64,000 bases of DNA, taken from NCBI GenBank assembly GCA_003326205.1, contig LWTK01000046.1, positions 124,001-188,000 on the forward strand. Direction: 5' to 3'. Shown here piece by piece: positions 8,641-17,304 of this stretch. The notes beneath the pieces were generated by a model. That model saw only the letters and a program-made list of their open reading frames with translations, was not told where the DNA came from and searched no databases. Both the position numbers and the translations under genes were made by a program. Every line of letters begins with the position of its first letter. Positions within the stretch are counted from its first letter, which is position 1. This DNA comes from Nostoc sp. ATCC 43529 (lineage in GTDB: Bacteria > Cyanobacteriota > Cyanobacteriia > Cyanobacteriales > Nostocaceae).

Positions 8641-8745
8641 TTTTTTATCATTTGTCATTTGTTATTTGTCCTTTGTCATTTGTCTTTTGTCCTGTATTAT
8701 TCACTAATGACCAATGACCAATGACTAATGACTATTGACTATTGA
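8641..8745. repeat. heptad repeats (TTTGTCA / ATGACCA type)
   Basis: Between hpsO and hpsP lie two runs of 7-base units, first CATTTGTCATTTGTT-like, then AATGACCAATGACTAATGACT-like. STRR-type repeats; the second run covers the last codons of hpsO. Confidence 0.8.
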
Positions 8746-9907
8746 CCAACTCTTGATAAAACTCTAATTGCTGTTTAGCTAAAGCTTTATTTGTATATTT
8801 AATCATTGCTTTTTGATAACCCATTTCCCCAAGACTATGAGCAAAATATGGTTTATCCATTAATTCAACTAAGCAATTAGCAAGGGCTTGAGCATCACCT
8901 TCCGGAAAAATTAAACCAGCATCACCAATTACATGAGGAATTTCGCCAGAATCAGAACCAATCACAGGCACTTGACAAGCCATAGCTTCAATTAACACAT
9001 GACCAAATTGTTCTTTCCAACCAGCAGAGGTTAAAGTTTTAAATTTGTAAGTTGTTTCTGAAGGCAGTACTAAAGTACTCATTAAATTAATATAGTTCGC
9101 CACCTCATTATGAGGAACGCTTTCTACTATAATTAATCTTTCTTGAATCTTGTTTTCTGTTGCTATTTTGATTAATTCAGCTTTTAATTCTCCCCGCCCC
9201 AATAACAGCAACTTCCAGGGTTTATTTTTTAAACTTACTAAGCTTTTTAAAAGCGTTAATAAACCTTTTTCTGGGACAAAACGACCAACAAAACCCACTA
9301 CAAAATCTTCTTTTTCAAGACCTAAACTTGCTGCTAACTCTGGTTGTGCTTTAGGAGTGAATAAACTTTCATCTACACCTAGTTGCGGCATGACTTTAAT
9401 TGGCCCTTTATATCCCCGTTGTCGCAAAATTTCTGCTCCATCTTGATTACCAGAAATAATGCCGTGGCTTTGATTAAGGTTATACTTTTCTAATAATGCA
9501 ATTGGTAATTTTAATTCGTATGGTAGGTTCCACCAGGTAAAAAATACATTTTTTGCTTTGAGTTCTAATAGCTTATTTAAAGCAATCATCTGAGTATAAG
9601 CTAATCCTCTAGACCCTTGTTCTACCTGGATGATTTGGGGACGGAATTGTTTGAATAAAGATATCAAATCAGCACCAAAGGTTAGAAGTCCCTGATGATT
9701 TTGGCTGAAGTTAGAAACCGGAACTATTTTAAATGAACCTTCATCGCGATATTCAGTTTCAATAATTTTGTTTTGTACGCCGCCAGGATTCCAACGCTTT
9801 GGAACTACAACTGTTACTTCAATGTCAGGTTGTAGTTGAGATAAAGCGCGTAATTTTTCACAGTTGAGGTCTACAATATAAGTGTGACTAGCAACTAAAA
9901 TCTTCAT
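8732..9907 (-). CDS. hpsO: GT4 glycosyltransferase, HpsO-like
   Basis: 391 residues starting MKILVASHTYIVDLNCEKL. The protein has the N-terminal acceptor domain with PQIIQVEQGSRGLAYTQ and FTWWNLPYELK, then the donor domain with VVGFVGRFVPEKGLLTLL and QFGHVLIEAMACQVPVIGSDSGEIP, containing the E-x7-E type motif of GT-B retaining enzymes. I recall this N-terminus and the FTWWNLPYE segment from HpsO proteins of filamentous cyanobacteria. It acts on lipid-linked intermediates of the hormogonium polysaccharide. The last residues (YQELVNSQ) are encoded in the heptad repeat region, which suggests the C-terminus is variable. Confidence 0.83.
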   Translation of the reverse strand: MKILVASHTYIVDLNCEKLRALSQLQPDIEVTVVVPKRWNPGGVQNKIIETEYRDEGSFKIVPVSNFSQNHQGLLTFGADLISLFKQFRPQIIQVEQGSRGLAYTQMIALNKLLELKAKNVFFTWWNLPYELKLPIALLEKYNLNQSHGIISGNQDGAEILRQRGYKGPIKVMPQLGVDESLFTPKAQPELAASLGLEKEDFVVGFVGRFVPEKGLLTLLKSLVSLKNKPWKLLLLGRGELKAELIKIATENKIQERLIIVESVPHNEVANYINLMSTLVLPSETTYKFKTLTSAGWKEQFGHVLIEAMACQVPVIGSDSGEIPHVIGDAGLIFPEGDAQALANCLVELMDKPYFAHSLGEMGYQKAMIKYTNKALAKQQLEFYQELVNSQ

Positions 9908-9994
9908 TTTTATTTGTAATTTGTGAATTTTGATTCAGTAACTCCTAACTCCTAACTCTTGTACAGACGCGATTAATCGCGTCTCTAGCACTAA

Positions 9995-10987
9995 CTAAAT
10001 TTGTTGATCCAAACGAGTGTAAATTTGACCATCATTCCATATTGATTGGATGACAGTAGCCAAGGCTTTGAAAAAACCCAAAGTGTAAAAAATACCGCGA
10101 GTGACAATTTTGATAGGGGAAGCACTTTTATGGCAAGGTGGGCGTCCCAGGACGTGACAATCAAATAAACGCGCGTATAAGCGTAAAGCTTGATTAACTG
10201 TGAGGTTTTTCAGCCCCAATAGAAAATGATTATGGTAAAAGGTGAGTTGATATTTGAGCGATCGCATACTAATATCATGACAACCACCAGTCTCTTCACC
10301 TAGATGCACCAAATGGGCTTCTGGGTCGTACCAAATCTTATATCCCGTCTTTCGTACCCGCAAACAAAAGTCTGATTCTTCCCGTACTGCACTACCGCGA
10401 AATCTCTCATCAAAACTCAGTCCGTGCTTAGTAAAAATTTCGCGGCGAAAGGACATATTACAACCCCTTGCTGTCAGTACTTGTTGGGGTTTGGTCGTAT
10501 GTACTAAATCAATATGATACCAAGCAATTGCTGGGTCCATAGCTTCGGGAGGCAAATATTCAATCTCTAAATCTCCTCCAGAATCACCCAATTTCATTCT
10601 GTCAAATACCCGTCCAGCAACAGCCCCCACTTCTGGGTTTTGGAGATAATTTTTCGCATGGGCTAATAACAATCCAGGTGTTAACTGAACATCATCATCA
10701 ATAAATAATATTATTTCACCAGATGACCGCCGCACAGCATAATTCCGCGCCCCTGGTAAACTCGCCCAATCTAACCGCAACCATTTAATTTTACCTGCTG
10801 CCGCCATTTCTTCTAGATAGGCTTTAATTTCTGGTTGGTGTTTTGCGGTTTGGTCTACCACCAAAACTTCAAAATTTGGATAGTCTTGTTTAAGTACATC
10901 CACAATACTATCTCGTAGCGGTTCCTCCCGACCGTATGTCGGAATAACCACTGTAATTAAAGGCAAATTATTCATAATTTTAGTCAT
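9995..10987 (-). CDS. hpsN: GT2 glycosyltransferase, HpsN-like
   Basis: 330 residues of the GT-A fold family 2. Motifs are ITVVIPTYGREEPLRDSI (nucleotide-binding strand), EIILFIDDDVQLTPG (DDD, the metal-binding DxD), ARGCNMSFRREIFTKHG, and the acceptor-side VREESDFCLRVRKTGY, where the ED-like pair E-x-D supplies the base. It carries no membrane segments of its own beyond a hydrophobic C-terminal stretch. It resembles HpsN in the hormogonium polysaccharide gene set and sits between two GT4 genes. M5 is an equally possible start because the first codons overlap the repeat-rich spacer. Confidence 0.8.
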   Translation of the reverse strand: MTKIMNNLPLITVVIPTYGREEPLRDSIVDVLKQDYPNFEVLVVDQTAKHQPEIKAYLEEMAAAGKIKWLRLDWASLPGARNYAVRRSSGEIILFIDDDVQLTPGLLLAHAKNYLQNPEVGAVAGRVFDRMKLGDSGGDLEIEYLPPEAMDPAIAWYHIDLVHTTKPQQVLTARGCNMSFRREIFTKHGLSFDERFRGSAVREESDFCLRVRKTGYKIWYDPEAHLVHLGEETGGCHDISMRSLKYQLTFYHNHFLLGLKNLTVNQALRLYARLFDCHVLGRPPCHKSASPIKIVTRGIFYTLGFFKALATVIQSIWNDGQIYTRLDQQI

Positions 10988-11060
10988 TTGTCATTGGTCA
11001 TTAGTCATTAGTCATTAGTCATTTGTCATTGGTCATTAGTCATTTGTCATTGGTCATTAG
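10986..11060. repeat. heptad repeat GTCATTA/T/G
   Basis: About ten consecutive GTCATTN units in the 107-base gap between the upstream GT4 gene and hpsN. STRR-type repeat with constant 7-base period, unlike a CRISPR array. Confidence 0.9.
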
Positions 11061-11094
11061 TTTTTCCCCGCGTCCCCGCGTCCCCTTGTCTCCT

Positions 11095-12249
11095 TTATCC
11101 CGCTGCTGCTGCATATAAATTATCAAATAACTCATTTTGCTTTTGAGAGTTATGCAAAATTTGTGCTTGAGCTAATGCTCCTGCACTTAAAAATTCATAA
11201 TGTTCTCGCTTATCGCTTCTATCAAGAAATTGCTTAATTTGTTGTAGAGCTTGTTCTGCTAAATAGTCATAGGTACTATTAAGAACTTCCCAATATTCAT
11301 TAGTTTTAGTTTTTTCTCCATGTGCCCAATCAGCCCAGTGTCTAATATCGTTGATTGGTAATTCTAAAATATAGCCATTTTCGTTATGACGAATAAACTC
11401 TGGTAAGGCGCATATATTTGTTGTAATTGCCGGGGTCGCAACAGAAAATCCTTCGATGATACTATAGCCATAAGTATCATGTAATGTAGGCATTAATTGA
11501 AAATGGCTTTGCGATAGTAACTCAATAACTTTGTCGTTAGGAATATTTTTATGAAAGACAACGTTATTTAAATTCAGTAACTTTAAATCTTCTATATATT
11601 TTGTGCGATCGGGAAAATCTGTAGGTACTCCTGAACCATGTCCTAGTTCTGATATTATATGGATAGTGATGGGTAAACGTAATTTTTCAGCTTTCTTTGC
11701 TAGCCTTAAAGCAACTATTCCGCCTTTGCGGGCAATGTGATTACCTATAAATATTAACTGTAGGTTTTGCTGTTGCTGATAAACTTTAGATTGATTAACT
11801 TTGACTGGAAAGTTAGGATGAATCACATCCAATTTTTTAATTAATTTTTCTTCTATATTCCAACCTTTTATTCGCTTAATAAACCTCATTTTTGCATAAT
11901 CAGAAATAGCAATAAGCTTTTGGCAATTTTCCAGAGATAATCGATTATTTAATAATTCAAAAATTGCAGCTTCAGCTTGATTTTTAGGATTCCGATATAA
12001 AATACGATGATCCTCAAAGGTGAGAAACCAAGGTTTGTTTGTATAGACAATTCTGTTGAAAGAATGAATTGCTTGATATCTTCCCCATAAAGGTTGCCAG
12101 GGAATAAAACTGGCTAAAGGATGCCAAATTTTTTCGATGGGATATCTGCCAGCGGGGAAAGGCTTAGGGCGAATGAGTGTATGCCGAGAATTACGAGGTA
12201 GGTTAGGAATGCTGAGGTGTTTTTGACCTCCTACGAGAACTTTTACCAT
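11095..12249 (-). CDS. GT4 glycosyltransferase in the hps block (possible HpsM)
   Basis: 384 residues. The N-terminal third is unusual, with RPKPFPAGRYPIEKIWHPLAS and LTFEDHRILYRN, and no typical glycine loop. The C-terminal half is a standard GT4 donor domain: NLQLIFIGNHIARKGG, then PTLHDTYGYSIIEGFSVATPAIT, which contains the glutamate motif. Position directly after hpsL (12 bases apart) and before hpsN fits the gene called hpsM in the hormogonium polysaccharide set, but I cannot confirm the name from sequence alone. It probably transfers a sugar to the growing repeat unit. Confidence 0.75.
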   Translation of the reverse strand: MVKVLVGGQKHLSIPNLPRNSRHTLIRPKPFPAGRYPIEKIWHPLASFIPWQPLWGRYQAIHSFNRIVYTNKPWFLTFEDHRILYRNPKNQAEAAIFELLNNRLSLENCQKLIAISDYAKMRFIKRIKGWNIEEKLIKKLDVIHPNFPVKVNQSKVYQQQQNLQLIFIGNHIARKGGIVALRLAKKAEKLRLPITIHIISELGHGSGVPTDFPDRTKYIEDLKLLNLNNVVFHKNIPNDKVIELLSQSHFQLMPTLHDTYGYSIIEGFSVATPAITTNICALPEFIRHNENGYILELPINDIRHWADWAHGEKTKTNEYWEVLNSTYDYLAEQALQQIKQFLDRSDKREHYEFLSAGALAQAQILHNSQKQNELFDNLYAAAAG

Positions 12250-12260
12250 TTTGTTTACAT

Positions 12261-13901
12261 TTAAATTGTTTTTAGACGCTTTTTCTTGTTTTTTGGGTTC
12301 GGGTCGGCATCTTCCTTATCTTGTTTTTCCAATTCTGGCAATTTAAAAAGAACTCCCGCAAAAAACCAATAGTAAACAGCAACCGGATCTACATCCAAGG
12401 GATAGTAGTAGGTGTTGTAACTAATAAACAATATAAACACCCATAAAGCTGCTCCGTAACTGCGGAAATTACGGTTTTTTATCGAGCGATAGGTTTTGAA
12501 GGCAATAATTGTTAAAGTCGTGACTAAAGCCAAAAATGCTAGTACTCCAACAATGCCAATTTCATAAAGTACTTTGGGGTAATAAGTTTCTACCAGTTTA
12601 GTTTCACCCATTGTACGGGCAGAGTTAGTTGCTCTACCTAAGCCACTTCCTAAGGGGCCGTCTACGTTTTTCCAGTTTTCTTCAAATTGCTGGACGATAA
12701 AATCTTGGGGTGGTGAAGCTTCCCAACGACTGGTAAAACTTGCGGTTCTCTCTTGGACAACAGCAGGGTTAGTTACCATTGCTATTCCCAAAATCAAAGC
12801 TAGTCCTATTCCTATGGGGATAAATCGTTTCAAGTTGCCAATTTGACCAGTTAGTAATAGTAAAATTCCAAAGCAGGTTGGAACTAAAGCTAAAGCAATT
12901 CTCTGTCCAGAAATGACAGCATTGATAAAGACTGTGGCTAAAGAACCTAAACCGATTAACCGCCAAATTATTGAGGGGTCGGTGAAGCCAGTGGCAAAGG
13001 TAAAAAAGGTGCTGGAAATTAAAAACCATGCCCATTGCCAAGGGGCGACAAATGTTCCTGGTAAGCGAATAACTCCTTCTTCAGGGCTATATAGTAGTGC
13101 TCCACCAAAATAACATCGCGCTTCTAGTGATGTCACAAATAGAGCATTTCCTTCAAGACCTCTAGTGCCTTTACATATACCAGTGAATAATAAGAAGTAT
13201 TGAATAAATCCCAGCACACAGCAAATCAGTATGAGGGAAACTTGGAGGCGCGATAATAATAGAAAATCTCGTTTATCGCGAATTAAATAGTAAGCACAAG
13301 CAATCAATGGTACATAACCTAAAAGTACTTTTAGTCCCAGAATTCCCATACCTAAAGGTAGTTCTTTGGGCGCCTTTTGTAAAAGTCCGACACTAGGAGG
13401 GTTAAACTGCTGTCCACCATTGACAAACAACAGCGTTAACACACAGCAACCCAAAACAATATAAAGTGGAGTTTTAATTCCAGAGGGAATAATCATCGGT
13501 AGCCCTTGTTTGCGGCAAGTCTGCCAAAGTCCAATTAGTGCTGGAACGTAAAAAGCATCTTTAGCTAATTGCAGTACGGGACTATTCCCCAAGTAGTAAG
13601 TGATAGTACCGCCAGCAGGTACGTAAATTATGAAGGCATATAGGGCTTGGCGGGGATATTTGTAAGAAAGGGACATGACAATTACCCCTAAGACACCAGG
13701 GAGTGCTGCTTTAATTCCAGCTACGAAAAAAAGTACGATACCCAAGAAGACACCGCCACAGGTGGCGGTGGTGAGTAAGCTGGTGAGTTCTTTACGCGCT
13801 TGGGTTGCTTTGCGCTTTTGGGCTAACTGTTCTTTAAGACTAAGGGTAGGAGCTTCTGGCTTTTTTGAGCGTTTGGATTTTTTCTGCTTGGTTTTTGCCA
13901 T
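12261..13901 (-). CDS. hpsL: O-antigen ligase/polymerase-like protein HpsL
   Basis: 546 residues from the ATG at 13901 (MAKTKQKKSKRSKKPE). The ORF opens 55 codons earlier, but that part encodes GQGGQGGQG and PPSPLSPPSP strings from repeat DNA and is very unlikely to be translated. After a strongly basic, soluble N-terminus and a short helix there are about ten to twelve membrane segments and one large periplasmic loop around residues 380-450 with RTASFTSRWEASPPQDF and GSGLGRATNSART. The loop and topology fit the Wzy/WaaL O-antigen ligase family. It would polymerise or ligate the hormogonium polysaccharide. First gene of the hps block. Confidence 0.83.
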   Translation of the reverse strand: MAKTKQKKSKRSKKPEAPTLSLKEQLAQKRKATQARKELTSLLTTATCGGVFLGIVLFFVAGIKAALPGVLGVIVMSLSYKYPRQALYAFIIYVPAGGTITYYLGNSPVLQLAKDAFYVPALIGLWQTCRKQGLPMIIPSGIKTPLYIVLGCCVLTLLFVNGGQQFNPPSVGLLQKAPKELPLGMGILGLKVLLGYVPLIACAYYLIRDKRDFLLLSRLQVSLILICCVLGFIQYFLLFTGICKGTRGLEGNALFVTSLEARCYFGGALLYSPEEGVIRLPGTFVAPWQWAWFLISSTFFTFATGFTDPSIIWRLIGLGSLATVFINAVISGQRIALALVPTCFGILLLLTGQIGNLKRFIPIGIGLALILGIAMVTNPAVVQERTASFTSRWEASPPQDFIVQQFEENWKNVDGPLGSGLGRATNSARTMGETKLVETYYPKVLYEIGIVGVLAFLALVTTLTIIAFKTYRSIKNRNFRSYGAALWVFILFISYNTYYYPLDVDPVAVYYWFFAGVLFKLPELEKQDKEDADPNPKNKKKRLKTI

Positions 13902-13910
13902 TTCAGGGGT

Positions 13911-14098
13911 GTGGAGACTGGGGACTGGGGACTGGGGAGAGGGGGGAGACAAGGGAGAGGGGGGAGACAAGGAGAGAAGTCTGAGCGGAGGTTTCCTCCG
14001 ATCGGAACTTCGGAGAGAAAGATTGCTACCTTGTCCACCTTGTCCACCTTGTCCACCATGCCCCATGCCCCATGCCCCATGCCCTATGCCCTACTCAG
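13911..14098. repeat. composite repeat region between glmM and hpsL
   Basis: The stretch contains CTGGGGACTGGGG units, two GGGGGGAGACAAGG units, one copy of the GAAGTCTGAGCGG palindrome (13976-14023, also found inside mutS2), four CTTGTCCAC units and four CATGCCC units. Nothing here looks coding. Any hpsL promoter must lie within or upstream of it. Confidence 0.85.
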
Positions 14099-14099
14099 T

Positions 14100-15569
14100 T
14101 TATGCTATGTATTGCTGAACTTTTGAGACTAATTCATTTGTCCAGTGGTTGGCGAGTTCGGCATTGGCGGCTTCTACCATAACTCTGATTAGCGGTTCTG
14201 TACCAGAGGCGCGAACTAAGATTCTACCAGAATCACCCATTGCAGCCTCGGCAAGAGCGATCGCTTTTTGCAGAGGTTGGCAATCTTTCCATCCCAAACG
14301 GCGATCGCGGTCTATAACTCGCACGTTCCGCAATAATTGAGGATAGGTCTGGAAGCTTTGCTCTACTAATTCTGCTAGGGAAACACCTGTTTCTTTTACT
14401 AAAGCTGCTATATGTAATGCTGTTAATAAGCCATCGCCAGTTACGGCATAATGACGGCAAAGTATGTGACCTGATTGTTCGCCGCCTAGCATTCCGCCTG
14501 TCCGCAACATTTCGGCTTGCACGTATTGGTCGCCGACGGCGGTACGAATTAAGTTACCACCAATTTCTTGCCAAGCTTTCTCGAAGCCCAAGTTAGCCAT
14601 GACTGTAGACACAATCAAGTTGTCTGGGAGTTGTTGCTTTTGTTGGAGGTGGCGTCCCCAGAGGTAGAGAATGTAATCGCCGTTAACTTGCCTGCCTGTA
14701 TTATCTACTGCTAAGACGCGATCGGCGTCGCCATCAAAGGCAAAGCCGATGTCGGCGTTGTGTTCTTGTACGGTTGCTGCCAGAATATCTAAGTGGGTGG
14801 AACCGCAATTGACGTTAATGCGATCGCCATCTGCTTCGTTATGCAAGCAAATTACCTCTGCACCCATCTGTGTAAATACTGTTGGTGCTAATCCTACTGC
14901 TGCTCCCCACGCCAAGTCTAAAACAATCTTCATTCCTTCAAGATTGAAGTCGCCATCCAACGGTTTTTTCAAGGCGTCGCCATAATGATCGATTAACTCA
15001 AAACGTGAGTAATGCCTTCCGCAATTACTGTCAGTACCAGCAGTTGAGATATTGCCACGCAGTCCCGCTTCAATTTCTGCTTGCAATAGTTGTGGTAACT
15101 TTCCGCCATCCGCACCAAAAACCTTAATACCGTTGTCTTCTGGAGGGTTGTGACTGGCAGAAATCATCACTCCACCAATGGCATCACTGATACTCGTGAG
15201 ATAGGCAACGCAGGGAGTGGGACACAATCCCAAATACCAAACCTCTAACCCAGCTGCTGTTAAACCCGCACTCAAAGCCATTGCCAGCATGTCGCTAGAG
15301 TTTCTGGAATCTTGTCCGAGAATCACCGGCCCTACGTTAGTAGCATGGTTACGTAAAACAATACCCGCCCAAAACCCAATTTGCAATGCTAGGGGCGCAC
15401 TCAGTAATTCTCCCACTCGTCCGCGAATACCGTCTGTACCAAATAACGGATTTGCTGGTAGCGGTAGTAGATTTAGTGCAAAACTGCTCTCAATGCCTTT
15501 GCCTAATCCATTAGGTTCGGAGGCAGAATTCCCAGCAATGCCTGATGTCCGAGTTACAGATGAAACCAT
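14100..15569 (-). CDS. glmM: phosphoglucosamine mutase
   Basis: 489 residues from the ATG at 15569 (MVSSVTRTSG), with GGAG upstream; a further 13 codons are open but do not fit the family. GlmM interconverts glucosamine-6-phosphate and glucosamine-1-phosphate, feeding UDP-GlcNAc for peptidoglycan and polysaccharide. Seen: substrate loop LFGTDGIRGRVGE, phosphoserine loop GGVMISASHNPPEDNG with catalytic Ser, metal loop FAFDGDADRVLAVD, sugar loop GGEQSGHI, and C-terminal phosphate loop RASGTEPLIRVMVEA. All are intact. It lies upstream of the hps block on the same strand, which makes metabolic sense. Confidence 0.92.
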   Translation of the reverse strand: MVSSVTRTSGIAGNSASEPNGLGKGIESSFALNLLPLPANPLFGTDGIRGRVGELLSAPLALQIGFWAGIVLRNHATNVGPVILGQDSRNSSDMLAMALSAGLTAAGLEVWYLGLCPTPCVAYLTSISDAIGGVMISASHNPPEDNGIKVFGADGGKLPQLLQAEIEAGLRGNISTAGTDSNCGRHYSRFELIDHYGDALKKPLDGDFNLEGMKIVLDLAWGAAVGLAPTVFTQMGAEVICLHNEADGDRINVNCGSTHLDILAATVQEHNADIGFAFDGDADRVLAVDNTGRQVNGDYILYLWGRHLQQKQQLPDNLIVSTVMANLGFEKAWQEIGGNLIRTAVGDQYVQAEMLRTGGMLGGEQSGHILCRHYAVTGDGLLTALHIAALVKETGVSLAELVEQSFQTYPQLLRNVRVIDRDRRLGWKDCQPLQKAIALAEAAMGDSGRILVRASGTEPLIRVMVEAANAELANHWTNELVSKVQQYIA

Positions 15570-16133
15570 ATTTTTAAACACTCCACACAACAAACTGAAA
15601 AATAGCACTTGAGACTTGATCCAGCAATTTCGGCATTCTTTATTCTCTTTATAAATTTGCTTCAGACAAACTTAATTTTACGTAAAAATACTTAAAGAAA
15701 TTTGGTACAATTGTAAATATTTCATGAAGTCAGTATTGGTTTTTACGTTAGTAAGTAAAGTTGACCTATTTTAACTAATTCTTCTTCTTATGCCCTCTAT
15801 CTTAGTCTGGACTCTTATATGTATTAGTTAATACCTAATGTCTTTTTAAATTAAAAGCAAGAAATATTACCTTTGGCAATTAAGTAATATTTCTAGAAAG
15901 TCGAAAATGAAAGTAAAATCTAGCTGCTAAAAGCAAAAAATCAAAATCCCAGAAATATAAGCTTTTATTCATTTATTGACTTTGTTGTGTAAAATACTAC
16001 AAAAATCTTAAAGCTTAAAAAATTTTAATATAAATTCTCATCAAATAGTTTTAAGGTAACGTCTTAATGGCCTTTTTAGCTTTTGGTCAGTTAAAACTCC
16101 GGCAGTTGACTTTTTAAAGTTGAGAAATTTAGT
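15570..16133. other. AT-rich divergent intergenic region glmM / ho1
   Basis: 564 bases that must hold the promoters of both the minus-strand glmM and the plus-strand heme oxygenase. It is AT-rich with no ORF over 40 codons. I could not pick out a reliable -10/-35 pair or a known operator. Confidence 0.5.
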
Positions 16134-16850
16134 ATGAGCAGCAATTTAGCAACCAAATTACGTGTAGGTACTAAAAAAGCCCACACAATGGCAGAAAATG
16201 TAGGTTTTGTCAAGTGCTTTTTAAAAGGAGTTGTGGAGAAAAACTCTTACCGGAAACTAGTTGCTAACTTCTACTTCATCTACTCAGCGATGGAAGAGGA
16301 GATGGAAAAGCACCGCCAGCATCCAATAGTTTCTAAAATTTATTTTCCGCAGTTAAACCGCAAGCATACCCTAGAGCAAGACTTGAGTTTTTACTTTGGT
16401 GCAAACTGGAGAGAGCAAATCCAACTATCTCCCGCAGGTGAAGCTTATGTAAAGCGGATTCGGGAAATATCTGCAACAGAACCAGAACTGTTAATTGCTC
16501 ATTCATATACTCGTTACCTGGGTGACTTATCTGGGGGACAAATTCTCAAAAATATTGCTGTAACGGCAATGAATTTGTCTGATGGGCAAGGTACCGCTTT
16601 CTATGAATTTGCAGATATTTCTGATGAAAAGGCATTCAAAGCCAAATATCGCCAGAATTTGGATGAATTACCTCTAGACGATGCTACAGGCGATCGCATT
16701 GTTGATGAAGCTAACGCCGCCTTTGGGATGAACATGAAGATGTTCAATGAATTGGAAGGCAATTTGATCAAAGCGATCGGTGTAATGTTGTACAACAGCC
16801 TCACACGGCGTCGTACACGCGGTAGCACTGAACTCGCTACTGCTGAGTAA
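16134..16850 (+). CDS. ho1: heme oxygenase (biliverdin-producing)
   Basis: 238 residues. The enzyme opens heme to biliverdin IX-alpha, CO and iron using reduced ferredoxin; in cyanobacteria the biliverdin goes to phycocyanobilin for phycobilisomes and phytochromes. The proximal heme ligand is His17 in GTKKAHTMAEN, and the distal helix has the flexible GDLSGGQILKN sequence. Length and lack of a C-terminal membrane anchor match the cyanobacterial HO1 form. GAGAAA lies 7 bases before the start. It is monocistronic here, with no bilin reductase next door. Confidence 0.95.
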   Translation: MSSNLATKLRVGTKKAHTMAENVGFVKCFLKGVVEKNSYRKLVANFYFIYSAMEEEMEKHRQHPIVSKIYFPQLNRKHTLEQDLSFYFGANWREQIQLSPAGEAYVKRIREISATEPELLIAHSYTRYLGDLSGGQILKNIAVTAMNLSDGQGTAFYEFADISDEKAFKAKYRQNLDELPLDDATGDRIVDEANAAFGMNMKMFNELEGNLIKAIGVMLYNSLTRRRTRGSTELATAE

Positions 16851-17304
16851 TACCATTTTGAATTTTGGATTTTAGATTTTGGATTGTGAAATAGTCAGTA
16901 AATCGGCTTTTTGGCTATCCATACTGTGGCAATCATTTTTCAAATTGGTATAATCAACGCTCAGTAATAGATGCGGAGTGTGGAGTGTGGAGTCATAAGT
17001 CCAGATAGCTTGATGAAAAATAATTCACAACTTTTTCTGGGAAAATACTAAGCGCCAAAAACGCTCAAAATATTTAGGGGCAATAGCCCTGTGACTGCTT
17101 TTTATTCGTGAAAGCAAGCATGGGGAAATTGCCCCTCAATTATATTGGGCATGGGGCATTGGGCATGGGGCATGGGGCATTGGGCATTGGGCATGGGGAA
17201 AGGGGTAAGGGGAAAAGGGGAAAGATTAAATTTATTCCTTTTCCCTTTAACCTTTAACCTTTTCCCCTGCCTCAAGAGCCTCCCATCTCCCCAGTCCCCA
17301 CAAC
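16851..17304. other. repeat-rich spacer after ho1
   Basis: 454 bases with an inverted repeat (aggggcaat at 17077 and attgcccct near 17129, with an inner TGCTTT/AAAGCA pair) and then GGGCATGGGGCATT heptads at 17145-17220. No gene is seen; apparent small ORFs are translations of the repeats. Confidence 0.65.
17145..17220. repeat. heptad repeat GGGCATG/GGGCATT
   Basis: Nine or so consecutive GGGCATT or GGGCATG 7-base units running into a GGGGAAAGGGG tract. Same family as 30694-30732 and 51888-51936. Confidence 0.9.

Noticed and set aside
8641..8745. Regular repeats that could be taken for a CRISPR array
   Set aside because: The unit is only 7 bases with no spacers of 30-40 bases; this and the other tracts are STRR heptad repeats.
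13904..14066. N-terminal 55-codon extension of the hpsL ORF
   Set aside because: It is a translation of repeat DNA (GQGGQGGQG, PPSPLSPPSP); MAKTKQKKS at 13901 fits the family start.
15570..16133. Possible NtcA or Pho operators upstream of ho1 and glmM
   Set aside because: No convincing GTA-N8-TAC or PHO-box repeat could be found by eye.
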